From Microbacterium sufflavum (GTDB taxonomy: Bacteria; Actinomycetota; Actinomycetes; Actinomycetales; Microbacteriaceae), in the NCBI RefSeq assembly GCF_023101165.1, contig NZ_CP078076.1, positions 930,001 to 994,000 of the forward strand: a DNA stretch of 64,000 nucleotides, in the 5' to 3' direction. The notes below the pieces were generated by a model. It had not been told where the DNA came from. It saw only the letters and a list, made by a program, of their open reading frames with translations, and ran no database searches. Positions 1 through 7,473 of this stretch are shown piece by piece. The position numbers and the translations under genes were made by a program. Numbering within the stretch: the first letter of the stretch is position 1; each line of letters opens with the position of its first letter.

Positions 1-2
1 TG

Positions 3-1259
3 GCGACACTGCTGGAGAGCGCGACCTTCGACGGCATCTTCATCGCCGACGTGCTCGGCACCTACGACGTGTACGGCGGCACCAACGAGGCCGCGATCCG
101 TAATGGCGCCCAGGTGCCGGTGAACGACCCGATCCTGCTGGTGAGCGCGATGGCCGCCGTGACCGAGCACCTCGGCTTCGGCATCACGGCCGGCACGGCG
201 TTCGAGCACCCCTACCCGTTCGCACGGCGGCTCAGCACGCTCGACCACCTGACGCAGGGCCGCATCGGCTGGAACGTCGTCACCGGCTACCTCCCCAGCG
301 CCGCCCGCAACATGGGCCAGGAGGATCAGCTCGGTCATGACGACCGCTACGACCACGCCGACGAGTACGTCGAGGTGCTGTACAAGCTGTGGGAGGGGTC
401 GTGGGAGGACGACGCCGTGGTCGAGGACCGCGAGCGCGGCATCTTCACCGACCCCGCCAAGGTGCACCCGATCCGGCACGAGGGCACCCACTTCCGCGTG
501 CCGGGCATTCACATCTCCGAGCCGTCGCCGCAGCGCACCCCCGTCATCTACCAGGCCGGTGCGAGCCCCCGCGGCGTGCGGTTCGCGGCCGAGAACGCCG
601 AGGCGATCTTCGTCGCCGCCCCGTCGAAGGAGGTGCTGGCCGGCACCGTGAAGCGCATCCGCGACGCCCTCGAGGCGGCGGGTCGCGACCGCTACGACGC
701 CCGCATCTACACGCTGCTGACCGTGATCACGGCGGCGACGAGCGAGGAGGCGACCGCGAAGCACGCGGAGTACCTGTCGTATGCGAGTCCCGAGGGGGCC
801 CTCACGTTCATGTCGGGCTGGATGGGCGTCGACCTGTCGCAGTACGGCGAAGACGAACCCGTGGGGAACGTGGAGTCCAACGCGATCCAGTCGGTGCTCC
901 AGCACCTGAAGGAGGAGGCGGATCTCGGCCGGGAGTGGACGGTCGGCGACTTCGGGCGGCACAACGCCATCGGCGGACTCGGACCCACGGTCGTCGGCTC
1001 GGGCGAGGAGATCGCCGACGAGCTGCAGTCGTGGGTGGAGCAGACCGACATCGACGGCTTCAACCTCGCCTACGCGGTCACGCCCGGCACGTGGCAGGAC
1101 GTGATCGAGCATGTGATCCCGGTGCTGCGCGAGCGCGGCGCGTACCCCGAGGAGTACACGCCCGGCACGCTGCGCCACAAGCTCCACGGGCGCGGCGACC
1201 GCGTGCAGGACACGCACCGCGCCGCGCAGTACCGCGTGGGGGCGGCGGCGCGGGCCTGA
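3..1259 (+). CDS. NtaA/SnaA/DszA-family FMN-dependent monooxygenase (5' partial)
   Basis: The frame is already open at the left edge and runs 418 residues to a TGA, so only a short N-terminal piece is missing. It belongs to the NtaA/SnaA/DszA branch of the luciferase-like (LLM) superfamily: stretches such as YDHADEYVEVLYKLWEG and SPRGVRFAAENAEAIF are typical, as is the IDGFNLAYAVTPGTW block near the C-terminus. Members use FMNH2 from a separate flavin reductase to oxygenate substrates such as nitrilotriacetate, dibenzothiophene sulfone or other xenobiotics. No reductase is visible here and the substrate cannot be assigned. The next gene is convergent. The family call is strong; the function is open. 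Confidence 0.85.
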   Translation, partial: ATLLESATFDGIFIADVLGTYDVYGGTNEAAIRNGAQVPVNDPILLVSAMAAVTEHLGFGITAGTAFEHPYPFARRLSTLDHLTQGRIGWNVVTGYLPSAARNMGQEDQLGHDDRYDHADEYVEVLYKLWEGSWEDDAVVEDRERGIFTDPAKVHPIRHEGTHFRVPGIHISEPSPQRTPVIYQAGASPRGVRFAAENAEAIFVAAPSKEVLAGTVKRIRDALEAAGRDRYDARIYTLLTVITAATSEEATAKHAEYLSYASPEGALTFMSGWMGVDLSQYGEDEPVGNVESNAIQSVLQHLKEEADLGREWTVGDFGRHNAIGGLGPTVVGSGEEIADELQSWVEQTDIDGFNLAYAVTPGTWQDVIEHVIPVLRERGAYPEEYTPGTLRHKLHGRGDRVQDTHRAAQYRVGAAARA

Positions 1260-1265
1260 GCGGCG

Positions 1266-1442
1266 TCAGTCGGCGTCGCGGGCGAACAGGTTCCGCAGCA
1301 CGAGGAACACCACGACGGCCACGACCGCGACGATCGCGAGCTTCGCGATGAACCACAGCACCGAGAACAGGGCGCTGACGATCCACCACGCGATCACGAC
1401 AGCGAGGATCACGCCGAGCACGGTCCAGATGTTCTTGGTCAT
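1266..1442 (-). CDS. Small hydrophobic membrane protein (58 aa)
   Basis: A 58-residue protein, mostly one 40-residue hydrophobic stretch that probably forms two transmembrane helices (around residues 5-27 and 29-50), ending in a short charged tail RNLFARDAD. Its ATG overlaps the stop of the upstream tandem-MerR gene as ATGA, so the two are very likely cotranscribed and translationally coupled. I do not recognise a functional family. It may be the membrane target or partner of the regulator. The reading frame, coupling and composition support a real gene. Confidence 0.7.
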   Translation of the reverse strand: MTKNIWTVLGVILAVVIAWWIVSALFSVLWFIAKLAIVAVVAVVVFLVLRNLFARDAD

Positions 1443-2242
1443 ACGTCCAGCCTAGGGGCGCGGGCCGCGGGATCCTCCCCTCCCGGACCGCCAGCTCCGG
1501 CGGACGTCGCGGTGTCCGCGCCGCCCGCGCGCTCGGTGTCGGCGAGCAGTGCATGCAGGCTGCCCGCCGCCGCCAGCAGCGCGACGCTGCGGCGGGTGAG
1601 GGCGTCGAGCCGGGCGGCGAGGATGCTCTGCAGCCCTCCGCTCTCGCCGTGCGCCCGCAGCTCCTCCAGGATCCGGGTGATGGCCGGGATCCCATAGCCG
1701 CCCGACCGGAGTGCGGCGACCACGCGGGCCTCGGTGATCGCGCCCGAGCCGTAGCGGCGGGCGCTCCTGCCGTCGCGCATCGGGCGGATGAGCCCCTCGC
1801 GCTCCCAGTGGCGCAGCGCCGAGGTCCGCACGCCGAGAGCCTGGGCGAGCTCACCGACCGTCATCTCGTCGGCGTCGTCGAACACGTCGTCGGCGTCGGA
1901 CACCGCGACCTCCAGACCGCGCAGCGCCTCCCGCACCCGGGTGCGCTCGTCGGCGAGGTCGGCGTGGAGGGCATCGATGCGCTCGGCGGCCCGTTCGACC
2001 GACGACCGGATGAGCATCGGCATGAGCGCGCGGGCCGCCACCGGACCGATGGCCGCGGCGAGCTGCCGGTACGCCCGCGCCGCGGTCTCGTGCCGTGCAC
2101 CGTAGCGCCGGTAGCCGTTCGCCGCGCGGACCGCCGGGGGAATGATGCCGAGCCGCTCCAGGTCGCGGACCTGCTGCACCGAATAGCCGACGCTCCGACC
2201 GATCTCCGCCGTGCTCCTGACCCGCTCTGGAGGGTTGCTCAC
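1439..2242 (-). CDS. Transcriptional regulator with two MerR-type HTH domains
   Basis: A 267-residue protein read from a GTG start preceded by a purine-rich stretch. It carries two MerR-like winged-helix motifs. The first (about residues 8-50) contains STAEIGRSVGYSVQQVRDLE and GYRRYG. The second (about residues 125-190) contains TVGELAQALGVRTSALRHWE and SARRYGSG. A helical segment links them. Classic MerR proteins have one such domain and dimerise; two in one chain suggests a pseudo-dimeric or bipartite DNA reader. No ligand-binding cysteines typical of metal-sensing MerR proteins are visible. It is divergent from the DUF6194 gene and coupled to a small membrane protein. The effector is unknown. 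Confidence 0.8.
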   Translation of the reverse strand: MSNPPERVRSTAEIGRSVGYSVQQVRDLERLGIIPPAVRAANGYRRYGARHETAARAYRQLAAAIGPVAARALMPMLIRSSVERAAERIDALHADLADERTRVREALRGLEVAVSDADDVFDDADEMTVGELAQALGVRTSALRHWEREGLIRPMRDGRSARRYGSGAITEARVVAALRSGGYGIPAITRILEELRAHGESGGLQSILAARLDALTRRSVALLAAAGSLHALLADTERAGGADTATSAGAGGPGGEDPAARAPRLDV

Positions 2243-2303
2243 CCATAACCCCCTGTTCTCCGCAGCCAAGTCTCCATAAGCACTGCAACCGGACCATTGA
2301 AGC

Positions 2304-2744
2304 ATGGACAGACAGCAGATCATCGAGGCCGTGCGATCGTTCGACGGCGCGCTCGCCATGACACCGCAGCCGGGGAGCGAGTTCCCTGAGCTGTCGTGGG
2401 GCGACGCCTACTTCTTCTTCGCCCCCGACGGACGGATGCCCGAGCGCACGCAGCCCTTCGGCACCATCATCACGAAGGACTACCCGGACGACGCGTCGTC
2501 GGACCTCACCGCGACCGGACGGTTCCGCGTCAACATCCACGTCGGCCGGGAGCGCGCCGCGGCCCTGGTGCCGTCCGACCCCGAGCCGACAGCGTCCGAC
2601 GTGTTCCGCCGCCATCCGCTGTACGGCGACGCGGGGTGGGTCTGCGTGATCGAACCGGGCGAGCGGACCGCCGACACCGTGCTCGACCTGCTCCGCGAAG
2701 CACACGACACCGCCCGCCGCCGGGCCGAGCGCCGAGGGCGGTGA
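2304..2744 (+). CDS. DUF6194 family protein
   Basis: A 146-residue soluble protein matching what I recall of the actinobacterial DUF6194 family: an N-terminal IIEAVRSFDGALAMTPQPG, then WGDAYFFFAPDG, TIITKDYPDD and a C-terminal HPLYGDAGWVCVIEPG block. It resembles small proteins of the MmcQ/YjbR type in size and layout. The function is unknown. The ATG lies in the 61-base gap divergent from the tandem-MerR gene, which may regulate it. The stop overlaps the next start as GTGA, implying coupled translation with the Imm-5-like protein. Confidence 0.75.
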   Translation: MDRQQIIEAVRSFDGALAMTPQPGSEFPELSWGDAYFFFAPDGRMPERTQPFGTIITKDYPDDASSDLTATGRFRVNIHVGRERAAALVPSDPEPTASDVFRRHPLYGDAGWVCVIEPGERTADTVLDLLREAHDTARRRAERRGR

Positions 2745-3277
2745 CCGTGGGCACCGCTCAGGGCATGACCGAGGGGCAGCGCCGGACCGTCGCCGTGTGG
2801 GCCGCGGACTGCGCCGACCGCGTGCTGCCGCTGTTCGAGGCGGAGGCCCCCGGCGATGACCGCCCGCGCGACGCCATCGCCAGGACCAGGGCCTTCGCGC
2901 GCGGGGAGCTCTCCGCCGCGGGTGAGATCCGGCGGCGGTTCGTGGCGGGCCGGGCGGCGGGGAGTGCCGCGACCCCGGCCGGACGAGCGGCCGCGCGTGC
3001 CGCCGCCCAGGCCGCGGGGGTGGCGCACATGGGAGCGCATGCACTCGGGGCGGCCGCGTATGCCGCGGTCGCCGTGGGGCTCGCGCATCCCGACGACCCC
3101 CGCGCCCGCGACCGGGAGGTGACGCAGCAGCTCGCCCTCCTCTCCCCCGCCGCAGCTTCGGCCCTGCGCTCCCTGCCCCTCCTCGGCACCGACACCGCCG
3201 GACCGCTCGGCCCCGGGCTGCTGGCCGCAGGCGACCTCGGCGCGGTGATCCGGCGGGTGCAGGCCGCACTCGCCTGA
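2741..3277 (+). CDS. Imm-5-like putative immunity protein
   Basis: A 178-residue, Ala/Arg-rich helical protein. I start it at the GTG that overlaps the preceding stop (GTGA); an alternative is the ATG at 2765. The pattern (W..DCADRVLPLFE, PRDAIARTRAFARGE, then a long Ala-rich helix with VAHMGAHALGAAAYAAVAVG) matches the imm-5/putative immunity protein family found in many actinobacteria. These are named for association with polymorphic toxins, but most copies, like this one, have no toxin gene beside them. It is cotranscribed with DUF6194. A domestic regulatory or stress role is equally possible. Confidence 0.65.
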   Translation: MTVGTAQGMTEGQRRTVAVWAADCADRVLPLFEAEAPGDDRPRDAIARTRAFARGELSAAGEIRRRFVAGRAAGSAATPAGRAAARAAAQAAGVAHMGAHALGAAAYAAVAVGLAHPDDPRARDREVTQQLALLSPAAASALRSLPLLGTDTAGPLGPGLLAAGDLGAVIRRVQAALA

Positions 3278-3295
3278 CCCCGCTGCACGCCGCGC

Positions 3296-3311
3296 TTCAG
3301 CGGCGATTCAG
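3296..3311. promoter_or_regulatory. Direct TTCAG repeats upstream of the response-regulator gene
   Basis: Two TTCAG units (3296-3300 and 3307-3311) are spaced by one helical turn (11 bases), 24 bases before the response-regulator ATG. OmpR/PhoB-family regulators bind such tandem half-sites. The same unit, repeated at 10-11 base spacing, precedes the PepSY gene at 5344-5369, which supports a shared site for this response regulator and autoregulation. Confidence 0.55.
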
Positions 3312-3334
3312 CGTCGAGCCGCCACACTGGGGTG

Positions 3335-4012
3335 ATGCGGATCCTGGTGGTGGACGACGAGGTGCGCCTGGCGGAGGGCGTGCGTCGGGGGCTCGAGGCC
3401 GAGGGCTTCGCGGTCGACGTGGCACACAACGGGGTCGACGGACTGTGGCGGGCACGGGAGACGCGGTACGACGCGATCGTGCTCGACCTGATGATGCCCG
3501 GCATGAGCGGATGGAAGGTGTGCGAGGCGCTGCGGGCGGAGGAGAACTGGACGCCCGTGCTCATGCTCACCGCGAAGGACGGCGAGTGGGATCAGGTCGA
3601 GGCCCTCGAGACCGGCGCCGACGACTACGTCACGAAGCCGTTCTCGTTCGCGATCCTGGTCGCACGGCTGCGGGCCCTGGTGCGCCGCGGGGCCGTGGCC
3701 CGTCCCACCGTGCTGGAGGCCGGGGATCTGCGCCTGGATCCCGCGGCGCATCACGTGTGGCGCGGCGACACGCCGATCAGCCTCACGGCCAGGGAGTTCG
3801 CGGTGCTCGAGCACCTGATGCGGCACCGCGGCCAGGTGCTCTCCAAGCGCGACCTGATCGCGGGGGTCTGGGACGACGACTTCGACGGCGACCCGAACAT
3901 CGTCGAGGTGTACGTCGGCCATCTGCGGCGCAAGGTGGACAAGCCGTTCGGGCGCGCGGCCATCGAGACCATCCGCGGGGCGGGCTACCGGCTGGCGGCC
4001 GACGGTGGCTAG
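3335..4012 (+). CDS. OmpR/PhoB-family two-component response regulator
   Basis: A 225-residue response regulator. The receiver domain (residues 1-115) has the acidic pair VVDDE, the phospho-acceptor Asp51 in VLDLMMPG, and the conserved Lys in YVTKPFS. The C-terminal winged helix (about 130-222) has LTAREFAVLEHLMRHRGQVLSK and VEVYVGHLRRKVD, diagnostic of the OmpR/PhoB class. A GTG codon directly precedes the ATG; I prefer the ATG. The gene overlaps the histidine kinase start by 8 bases. TTCAG direct repeats lie upstream and before the PepSY gene, so it probably regulates both transcripts. Confidence 0.93.
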   Translation: MRILVVDDEVRLAEGVRRGLEAEGFAVDVAHNGVDGLWRARETRYDAIVLDLMMPGMSGWKVCEALRAEENWTPVLMLTAKDGEWDQVEALETGADDYVTKPFSFAILVARLRALVRRGAVARPTVLEAGDLRLDPAAHHVWRGDTPISLTAREFAVLEHLMRHRGQVLSKRDLIAGVWDDDFDGDPNIVEVYVGHLRRKVDKPFGRAAIETIRGAGYRLAADGG

Positions 4013-5321
4013 CCGGTTCCTCCGTTCGGTGCGCGGCCGGACGACGCTCGGCGCGACGGTGGTGGTGGCGGTGGCCCTGCTGATCGGCGCCTTCTCCTTC
4101 TACGGCGTGCTCAGCGCGAGCATCCACGGCGCCAGGGAGCGCGCCGCCGAGCAGCGCCTGGAGGAGCTGGTGCAGCGCTTCGAGGGTCCGGGGCGCCCCG
4201 GTCCCGAGCTGCTCGACGACGACATCGTGCAGCTGATCGGACGCGACGGGACCGTGCGTCGCGCGAGCGAGGAGGCGCAGGAGCTCCTCGGATCGGGGTC
4301 GCTGCCCGTGCATGACGACCCGCGCAGCTTCGTGATCGACGGCGAGCGGATGGTGGTCGTGTCGGACGACCTCGACGACGGTGAGAGCCTGGTGCTGGCG
4401 GTGCCGATGGAGGACGACGCGGAGACGCTCGCCACGGTCGCGACACTGTTGGCCGTCGCCGTCCCCGCCCTGCTGGTGCTCGTCGCCGCGACCACCTGGC
4501 TCGTCACGGGGCGGGCCCTGCGTCCGGTCTCGCGCATCCGCACGGAGGTCGACGGCATCACGGCGGAGCGCCTCGACCGCCGCGTGCCCGTGCCCGACAC
4601 GGGCGACGAGATCGCGTCCCTCGCGACCACGATGAACGGCATGCTCGACCGGCTCGACGCCGCCGCGACCGCCCAGCGCCGCTTCGTGTCCGACGCCTCG
4701 CACGAGCTGCGGTCGCCGCTCGCGACCATCCGTCAGCACGCCGAGCTGGCACAGTCGCACCCCGAGGTCACGAGCATCCGCGAGCTCGCCGACGTGGTGT
4801 CGGAGGAGGGCCTGCGCCTGCAGGGCATCGTCGAGTCGCTGCTGCTGCTGGCCCGCCTCGACGAGGGGGTGGCGGGTGCCGCGGAGCCGGTGGACCTCGA
4901 CGACATCTCCCTCACCGAGGTGCGACGCCTGCGCGCGGCGGGGCTCGACGTGGACGGGTCGGGCATCGGCGCCGCCCGGGTGTCGGGCGACCCCCGGCTG
5001 CTCGCGCAGCTCGTGCGCAACCTCGCCGACAACGCCGCCCGCCACGCCCGCGGTCGTCTGGCGATCGGGGTCACCACGGTGCAGCAGCACGTGTTCCTGA
5101 CCGTGGAGGACGACGGGTCGGGCGTGCCGGCGGCCGAGCGGGAGCGGATCTTCGAGCGGTTCGTGCGACTCGACGAGGCGCGCAGCCGTGATGCGGGCGG
5201 CAGCGGTCTGGGCCTGGCGATCGCCCGCAGCATCGCGACCGCGGCGCACGGCACCGTCACGGTGGACGACTCGCGATGGGGCGGGGCTCGGTTCGTCGTG
5301 ACCCTGCCGTCGGCGGACTGA
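4005..5321 (+). CDS. Membrane sensor histidine kinase
   Basis: A 438-residue kinase partner of the overlapping response regulator, starting at GTG. One helix at about 16-38, a roughly 105-residue extracytoplasmic loop, a second helix at 144-168, a HAMP linker (LRPVSRIRTEVDGIT), HisKA with His233 in SDASHELRSPLATIR, then HATPase boxes: N-box QLVRNLADNAARHA, VEDDGSGVP, and GGSGLGLAIARSI. The sensor loop is rich in Asp/Glu, as is the PepSY target protein, which fits sensing of a cation, cationic peptide or envelope stress; this last point is inference. Confidence 0.93.
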   Translation: MASRFLRSVRGRTTLGATVVVAVALLIGAFSFYGVLSASIHGARERAAEQRLEELVQRFEGPGRPGPELLDDDIVQLIGRDGTVRRASEEAQELLGSGSLPVHDDPRSFVIDGERMVVVSDDLDDGESLVLAVPMEDDAETLATVATLLAVAVPALLVLVAATTWLVTGRALRPVSRIRTEVDGITAERLDRRVPVPDTGDEIASLATTMNGMLDRLDAAATAQRRFVSDASHELRSPLATIRQHAELAQSHPEVTSIRELADVVSEEGLRLQGIVESLLLLARLDEGVAGAAEPVDLDDISLTEVRRLRAAGLDVDGSGIGAARVSGDPRLLAQLVRNLADNAARHARGRLAIGVTTVQQHVFLTVEDDGSGVPAAERERIFERFVRLDEARSRDAGGSGLGLAIARSIATAAHGTVTVDDSRWGGARFVVTLPSAD

Positions 5322-5331
5322 CGGCGCGGTT

Positions 5332-5369
5332 CCTGAAGAGCGCTTCAGGACGCTTCAGGGTGGCTTCAG
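5332..5369. promoter_or_regulatory. Inverted repeat plus triple TTCAG repeat before the PepSY gene
   Basis: A perfect 7-base inverted repeat (CCTGAAG at 5332-5338, CTTCAGG at 5343-5349, 4-base loop) is followed by TTCAG units at 5344, 5354 and 5365, i.e. 10- and 11-base periods. The hairpin could end the kinase transcript; the direct repeats look like an OmpR-type operator. The PepSY ATG is at 5393. The same units precede the response regulator. Confidence 0.6.
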
Positions 5370-5392
5370 CGCCCCCGCGAGACCATCGGGAC

Positions 5393-6268
5393 ATGGACGA
5401 CAAGAACCCCACCCCCGAGAACCCCACCCCGGAGCAGCCCGGCACCCCGGAGCAGCCCGCCGCCGCGCAGAGCCCGGCCCCCGCGCAGCCCGACGCGACC
5501 CCCGCCGCCGACGCCCCCACCGTTCCGGTCGAGCCGACCGCGCCCGCCGCCGCCCAGCCCGCCCCCGCTTCCACGGCGCCCGCAGGCGAGGCGACTCCCC
5601 CGGCGAAGCCCGGACGCAAGCGCGCCCTGCTCATCGGCGGTGGCATCGCCGCGGCCGTGCTGCTCGCGGGTGGCGGGGTGGCTGTCGGCGCGGCGATCGG
5701 CGATGAGTTCGGCGACGACGACCACCCGTCGATGGAGGGACCGCGCCACGGCGACCACCGCGACGGCGACCACGGCCCCCGCGACGACGACGGTCCGCGC
5801 GAGGGCGACCGCGACGGCCGGCCGGCCGGTGCGGGTGGACCGGTGACCGGTATCGGCACGGCCTCGATCGACGAGCTGCTCGACATCGCCGAGGCGGCGC
5901 GTGCAGCCGCGGACGGCGAGGTGACCTCGATCGACGCGAAGCGTGACGGCACGTGGGAGGTGCAGCTGACCACGGCCACGGGCGACGAGAGCGACGTGCG
6001 CGTGGACGACGACCTGAAGGCGTCCGTCGTGGCGACCGAGAAGGCGGACGACGACGACACGGGGCCGACGCTCACGCTCGACGACGAGACCATCCGGGCG
6101 CTGGTCGAGGCCGCGCTCGCGGAGGCCGACGGCATGATCACCGACCTCGACGTCGACGCCGACGATGTGAGCCCCTACGACGCCTCCGTGCTCACGGCGG
6201 ACAACCGCTCGGTCGACATCGAGTTCGATGCCTCCTTCGCCGTGGTCGGCACGGACCTCGACGACTGA
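5393..6268 (+). CDS. Membrane-anchored PepSY-domain protein with Pro/Ala-rich N-terminus
   Basis: A 291-residue protein in three parts. An N-terminal cytoplasmic tail of about 75 residues is rich in Pro, Ala, Thr and Glu. One transmembrane segment (about 79-100, LLIGGGIAAAVLLAGG) follows. The extracytoplasmic part opens with a strongly Asp/His/Arg-rich linker (about 108-145) and continues with two PepSY-like repeats, the first around LDIAEAARAAADGEVTSIDA and the second around IRALVEAALAEADGMITDLD. PepSY proteins often bind divalent cations or inhibit peptidases. It lies 71 bases after the two-component genes behind TTCAG repeats, and is probably their main target. Confidence 0.8.
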   Translation: MDDKNPTPENPTPEQPGTPEQPAAAQSPAPAQPDATPAADAPTVPVEPTAPAAAQPAPASTAPAGEATPPAKPGRKRALLIGGGIAAAVLLAGGGVAVGAAIGDEFGDDDHPSMEGPRHGDHRDGDHGPRDDDGPREGDRDGRPAGAGGPVTGIGTASIDELLDIAEAARAAADGEVTSIDAKRDGTWEVQLTTATGDESDVRVDDDLKASVVATEKADDDDTGPTLTLDDETIRALVEAALAEADGMITDLDVDADDVSPYDASVLTADNRSVDIEFDASFAVVGTDLDD

Positions 6269-6298
6269 GACGCGGCGGGCGGCCGATACGATGCAGGC

Positions 6299-6526
6299 AT
6301 GACGAACTCCGATCCGATCGACGAGGTCTCCATCGGCGGTGAGGTCATCCGCCTCGGCCAGTTCCTCAAGTTCGCCGGTCTGCTCGATTCGGGCGGCGAC
6401 GCGAAGGAGGTCATCATCGACGGCTTCGTGACCGTGAACGGTGAGGTCGACCGCCGCCGTGGTCGTCAACTGCACGATGGCGACGTGGTCGCGTTCGAGG
6501 GCCGGGCGGTGCGCGTCCGGCCCTGA
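6299..6526 (+). CDS. S4-domain RNA-binding protein (YaaA/RlbA-like)
   Basis: A 75-residue protein that is essentially one S4 RNA-binding domain. It has the hallmark IRLGQFLKFAGLLDSGGDAK and VIIDGFVTVNGEVDRRRGRQ pattern, then LHDGDVVAFEG. Relatives are small ribosome-associated or rRNA-binding proteins, often encoded near dnaA/recF in other phyla. It starts 30 bases after the PepSY stop and may be transcribed with it. Its 3' end overlaps the convergent EamA gene by 61 bases. Confidence 0.88.
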   Translation: MTNSDPIDEVSIGGEVIRLGQFLKFAGLLDSGGDAKEVIIDGFVTVNGEVDRRRGRQLHDGDVVAFEGRAVRVRP

Positions 6527-7440
6527 GCCTCCGCCCCCTCGGTCCGCGCTTCCCGCTCGCCCGCGAGCACGAGCGTCACACCCCCGGCGCACAGGACGAA
6601 GCCGGCGACGGTGAGCACGGTCAACGGCTCACCCAGCAGCAGTGCCCCGGCGAGTGCGGTGGCCGGTGCGATGAGGAACAGCAGGGCCTGCAGTGCGGTG
6701 ATGCCCACGCGACGCAGCAGCCACCAGTACAGACCGTAGGCGCCGAGCGTCGGGAACACGGCGGCGAGCGCGACCGAGATCCAGAACCCCGCCGTGGCCG
6801 GAGGGACGAGCGCTCCGGCGAGCAGGGCGATCACGAGCAGCACGACGGCCGTGACGGTGACCTGCACGGCGAGGGTCACGAGGACCCCCGTGTGCGCGGA
6901 CGACCGCCGCTGGAGGAACGTGCCGATCACGAGGCACACCATCGCGGTCACGGGCAGCAGGTAGGCCGCGGGAGTGGCCGCGGCGGAGCCGAGCTGGGAG
7001 TGCACGACGAGGGCCACGCCGATGGCACCCACCCCGAGCCCCGCCCACTGGGCGCCGCGCACGCGCAGGCCGAGGAGGGGGCCGACCAGGGCGGCGACGA
7101 CGAGCGGCTGCACGGCGTCGATGAGGGCGACCGTTCCGGTGGCGATGCCGGCCGCGACGGCGCCCCACACGGCGGCGCAGTAGCCGAACTGCGCGAACAA
7201 CCCGATCGCGGCCTGGACGCCGAGTTCGCGCGGCGTGACACCCCGTGCCGCCCGGGTCGCGCCGACGAGAAGGAGCAGCACGATCGCGAGGAGGACGAAC
7301 CGCCAGACGAGAAGGGTGAGGGCGGAGGTATCGGCCGTGGCGAAGGCGGCGATCACGAAACCCGAGCTCCACGTGGCGACGAAGGCGACGGCGGCGGCCA
7401 CGGTCAACGCCCCATGAAGTATACCGATCTGTTTACTCAT
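6466..7440 (-). CDS. EamA/DMT-superfamily transporter
   Basis: A 324-residue drug/metabolite transporter with about ten predicted helices arranged as two EamA repeats. The first holds LTLLVWRFVLLAIVLLLLVG and VALIDAVQPLVVAAL; the second holds GAYGLYWWLLRRVGITALQA and LLFLIAPATALAGALLLGE. Likely an inner-membrane exporter of a metabolite or toxic compound. The ATG sits inside a palindromic TetR-type site (7418-7437), 33 bases from the divergent tetR start, so the TetR protein almost certainly represses it. The charged C-terminal tail overlaps the S4 gene on the other strand. Confidence 0.9.
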   Translation of the reverse strand: MSKQIGILHGALTVAAAVAFVATWSSGFVIAAFATADTSALTLLVWRFVLLAIVLLLLVGATRAARGVTPRELGVQAAIGLFAQFGYCAAVWGAVAAGIATGTVALIDAVQPLVVAALVGPLLGLRVRGAQWAGLGVGAIGVALVVHSQLGSAAATPAAYLLPVTAMVCLVIGTFLQRRSSAHTGVLVTLAVQVTVTAVVLLVIALLAGALVPPATAGFWISVALAAVFPTLGAYGLYWWLLRRVGITALQALLFLIAPATALAGALLLGEPLTVLTVAGFVLCAGGVTLVLAGEREARTEGAEAQGRTRTARPSNATTSPSCS

Positions 7441-7467
7441 GATCCTGACTATACAGGGCGGTATACT
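7418..7467. promoter_or_regulatory. Paired TetR operators in the eamA-tetR divergent promoter
   Basis: Two 20-base imperfect palindromes, 7418-7437 and 7448-7467, share the half-site AGTATAC/GTATACT; the first matches its own reverse complement at 16 of 20 positions. Between and around them lie the promoters of eamA (ATG ending at 7440) and tetR (ATG at 7474). The spacing, 30 bases centre to centre, would let TetR dimers cover both promoters. Confidence 0.75.
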
Positions 7468-7473
7468 CGTGTC

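Noticed and set aside
2243-2303. MerR-type 19-base-spacer promoter between the tandem-MerR gene and DUF6194
   Set aside because: GGTTGC/GCAACC repeats are about 50 bases apart and no clear -35/-10 pair with a central dyad could be fixed.
1851-3269. Long minus-strand open frame over the DUF6194 and Imm-5-like genes
   Set aside because: Arg/Ala/Gly-rich translation without motifs; the plus-strand genes have overlapping start/stop coupling and family patterns.
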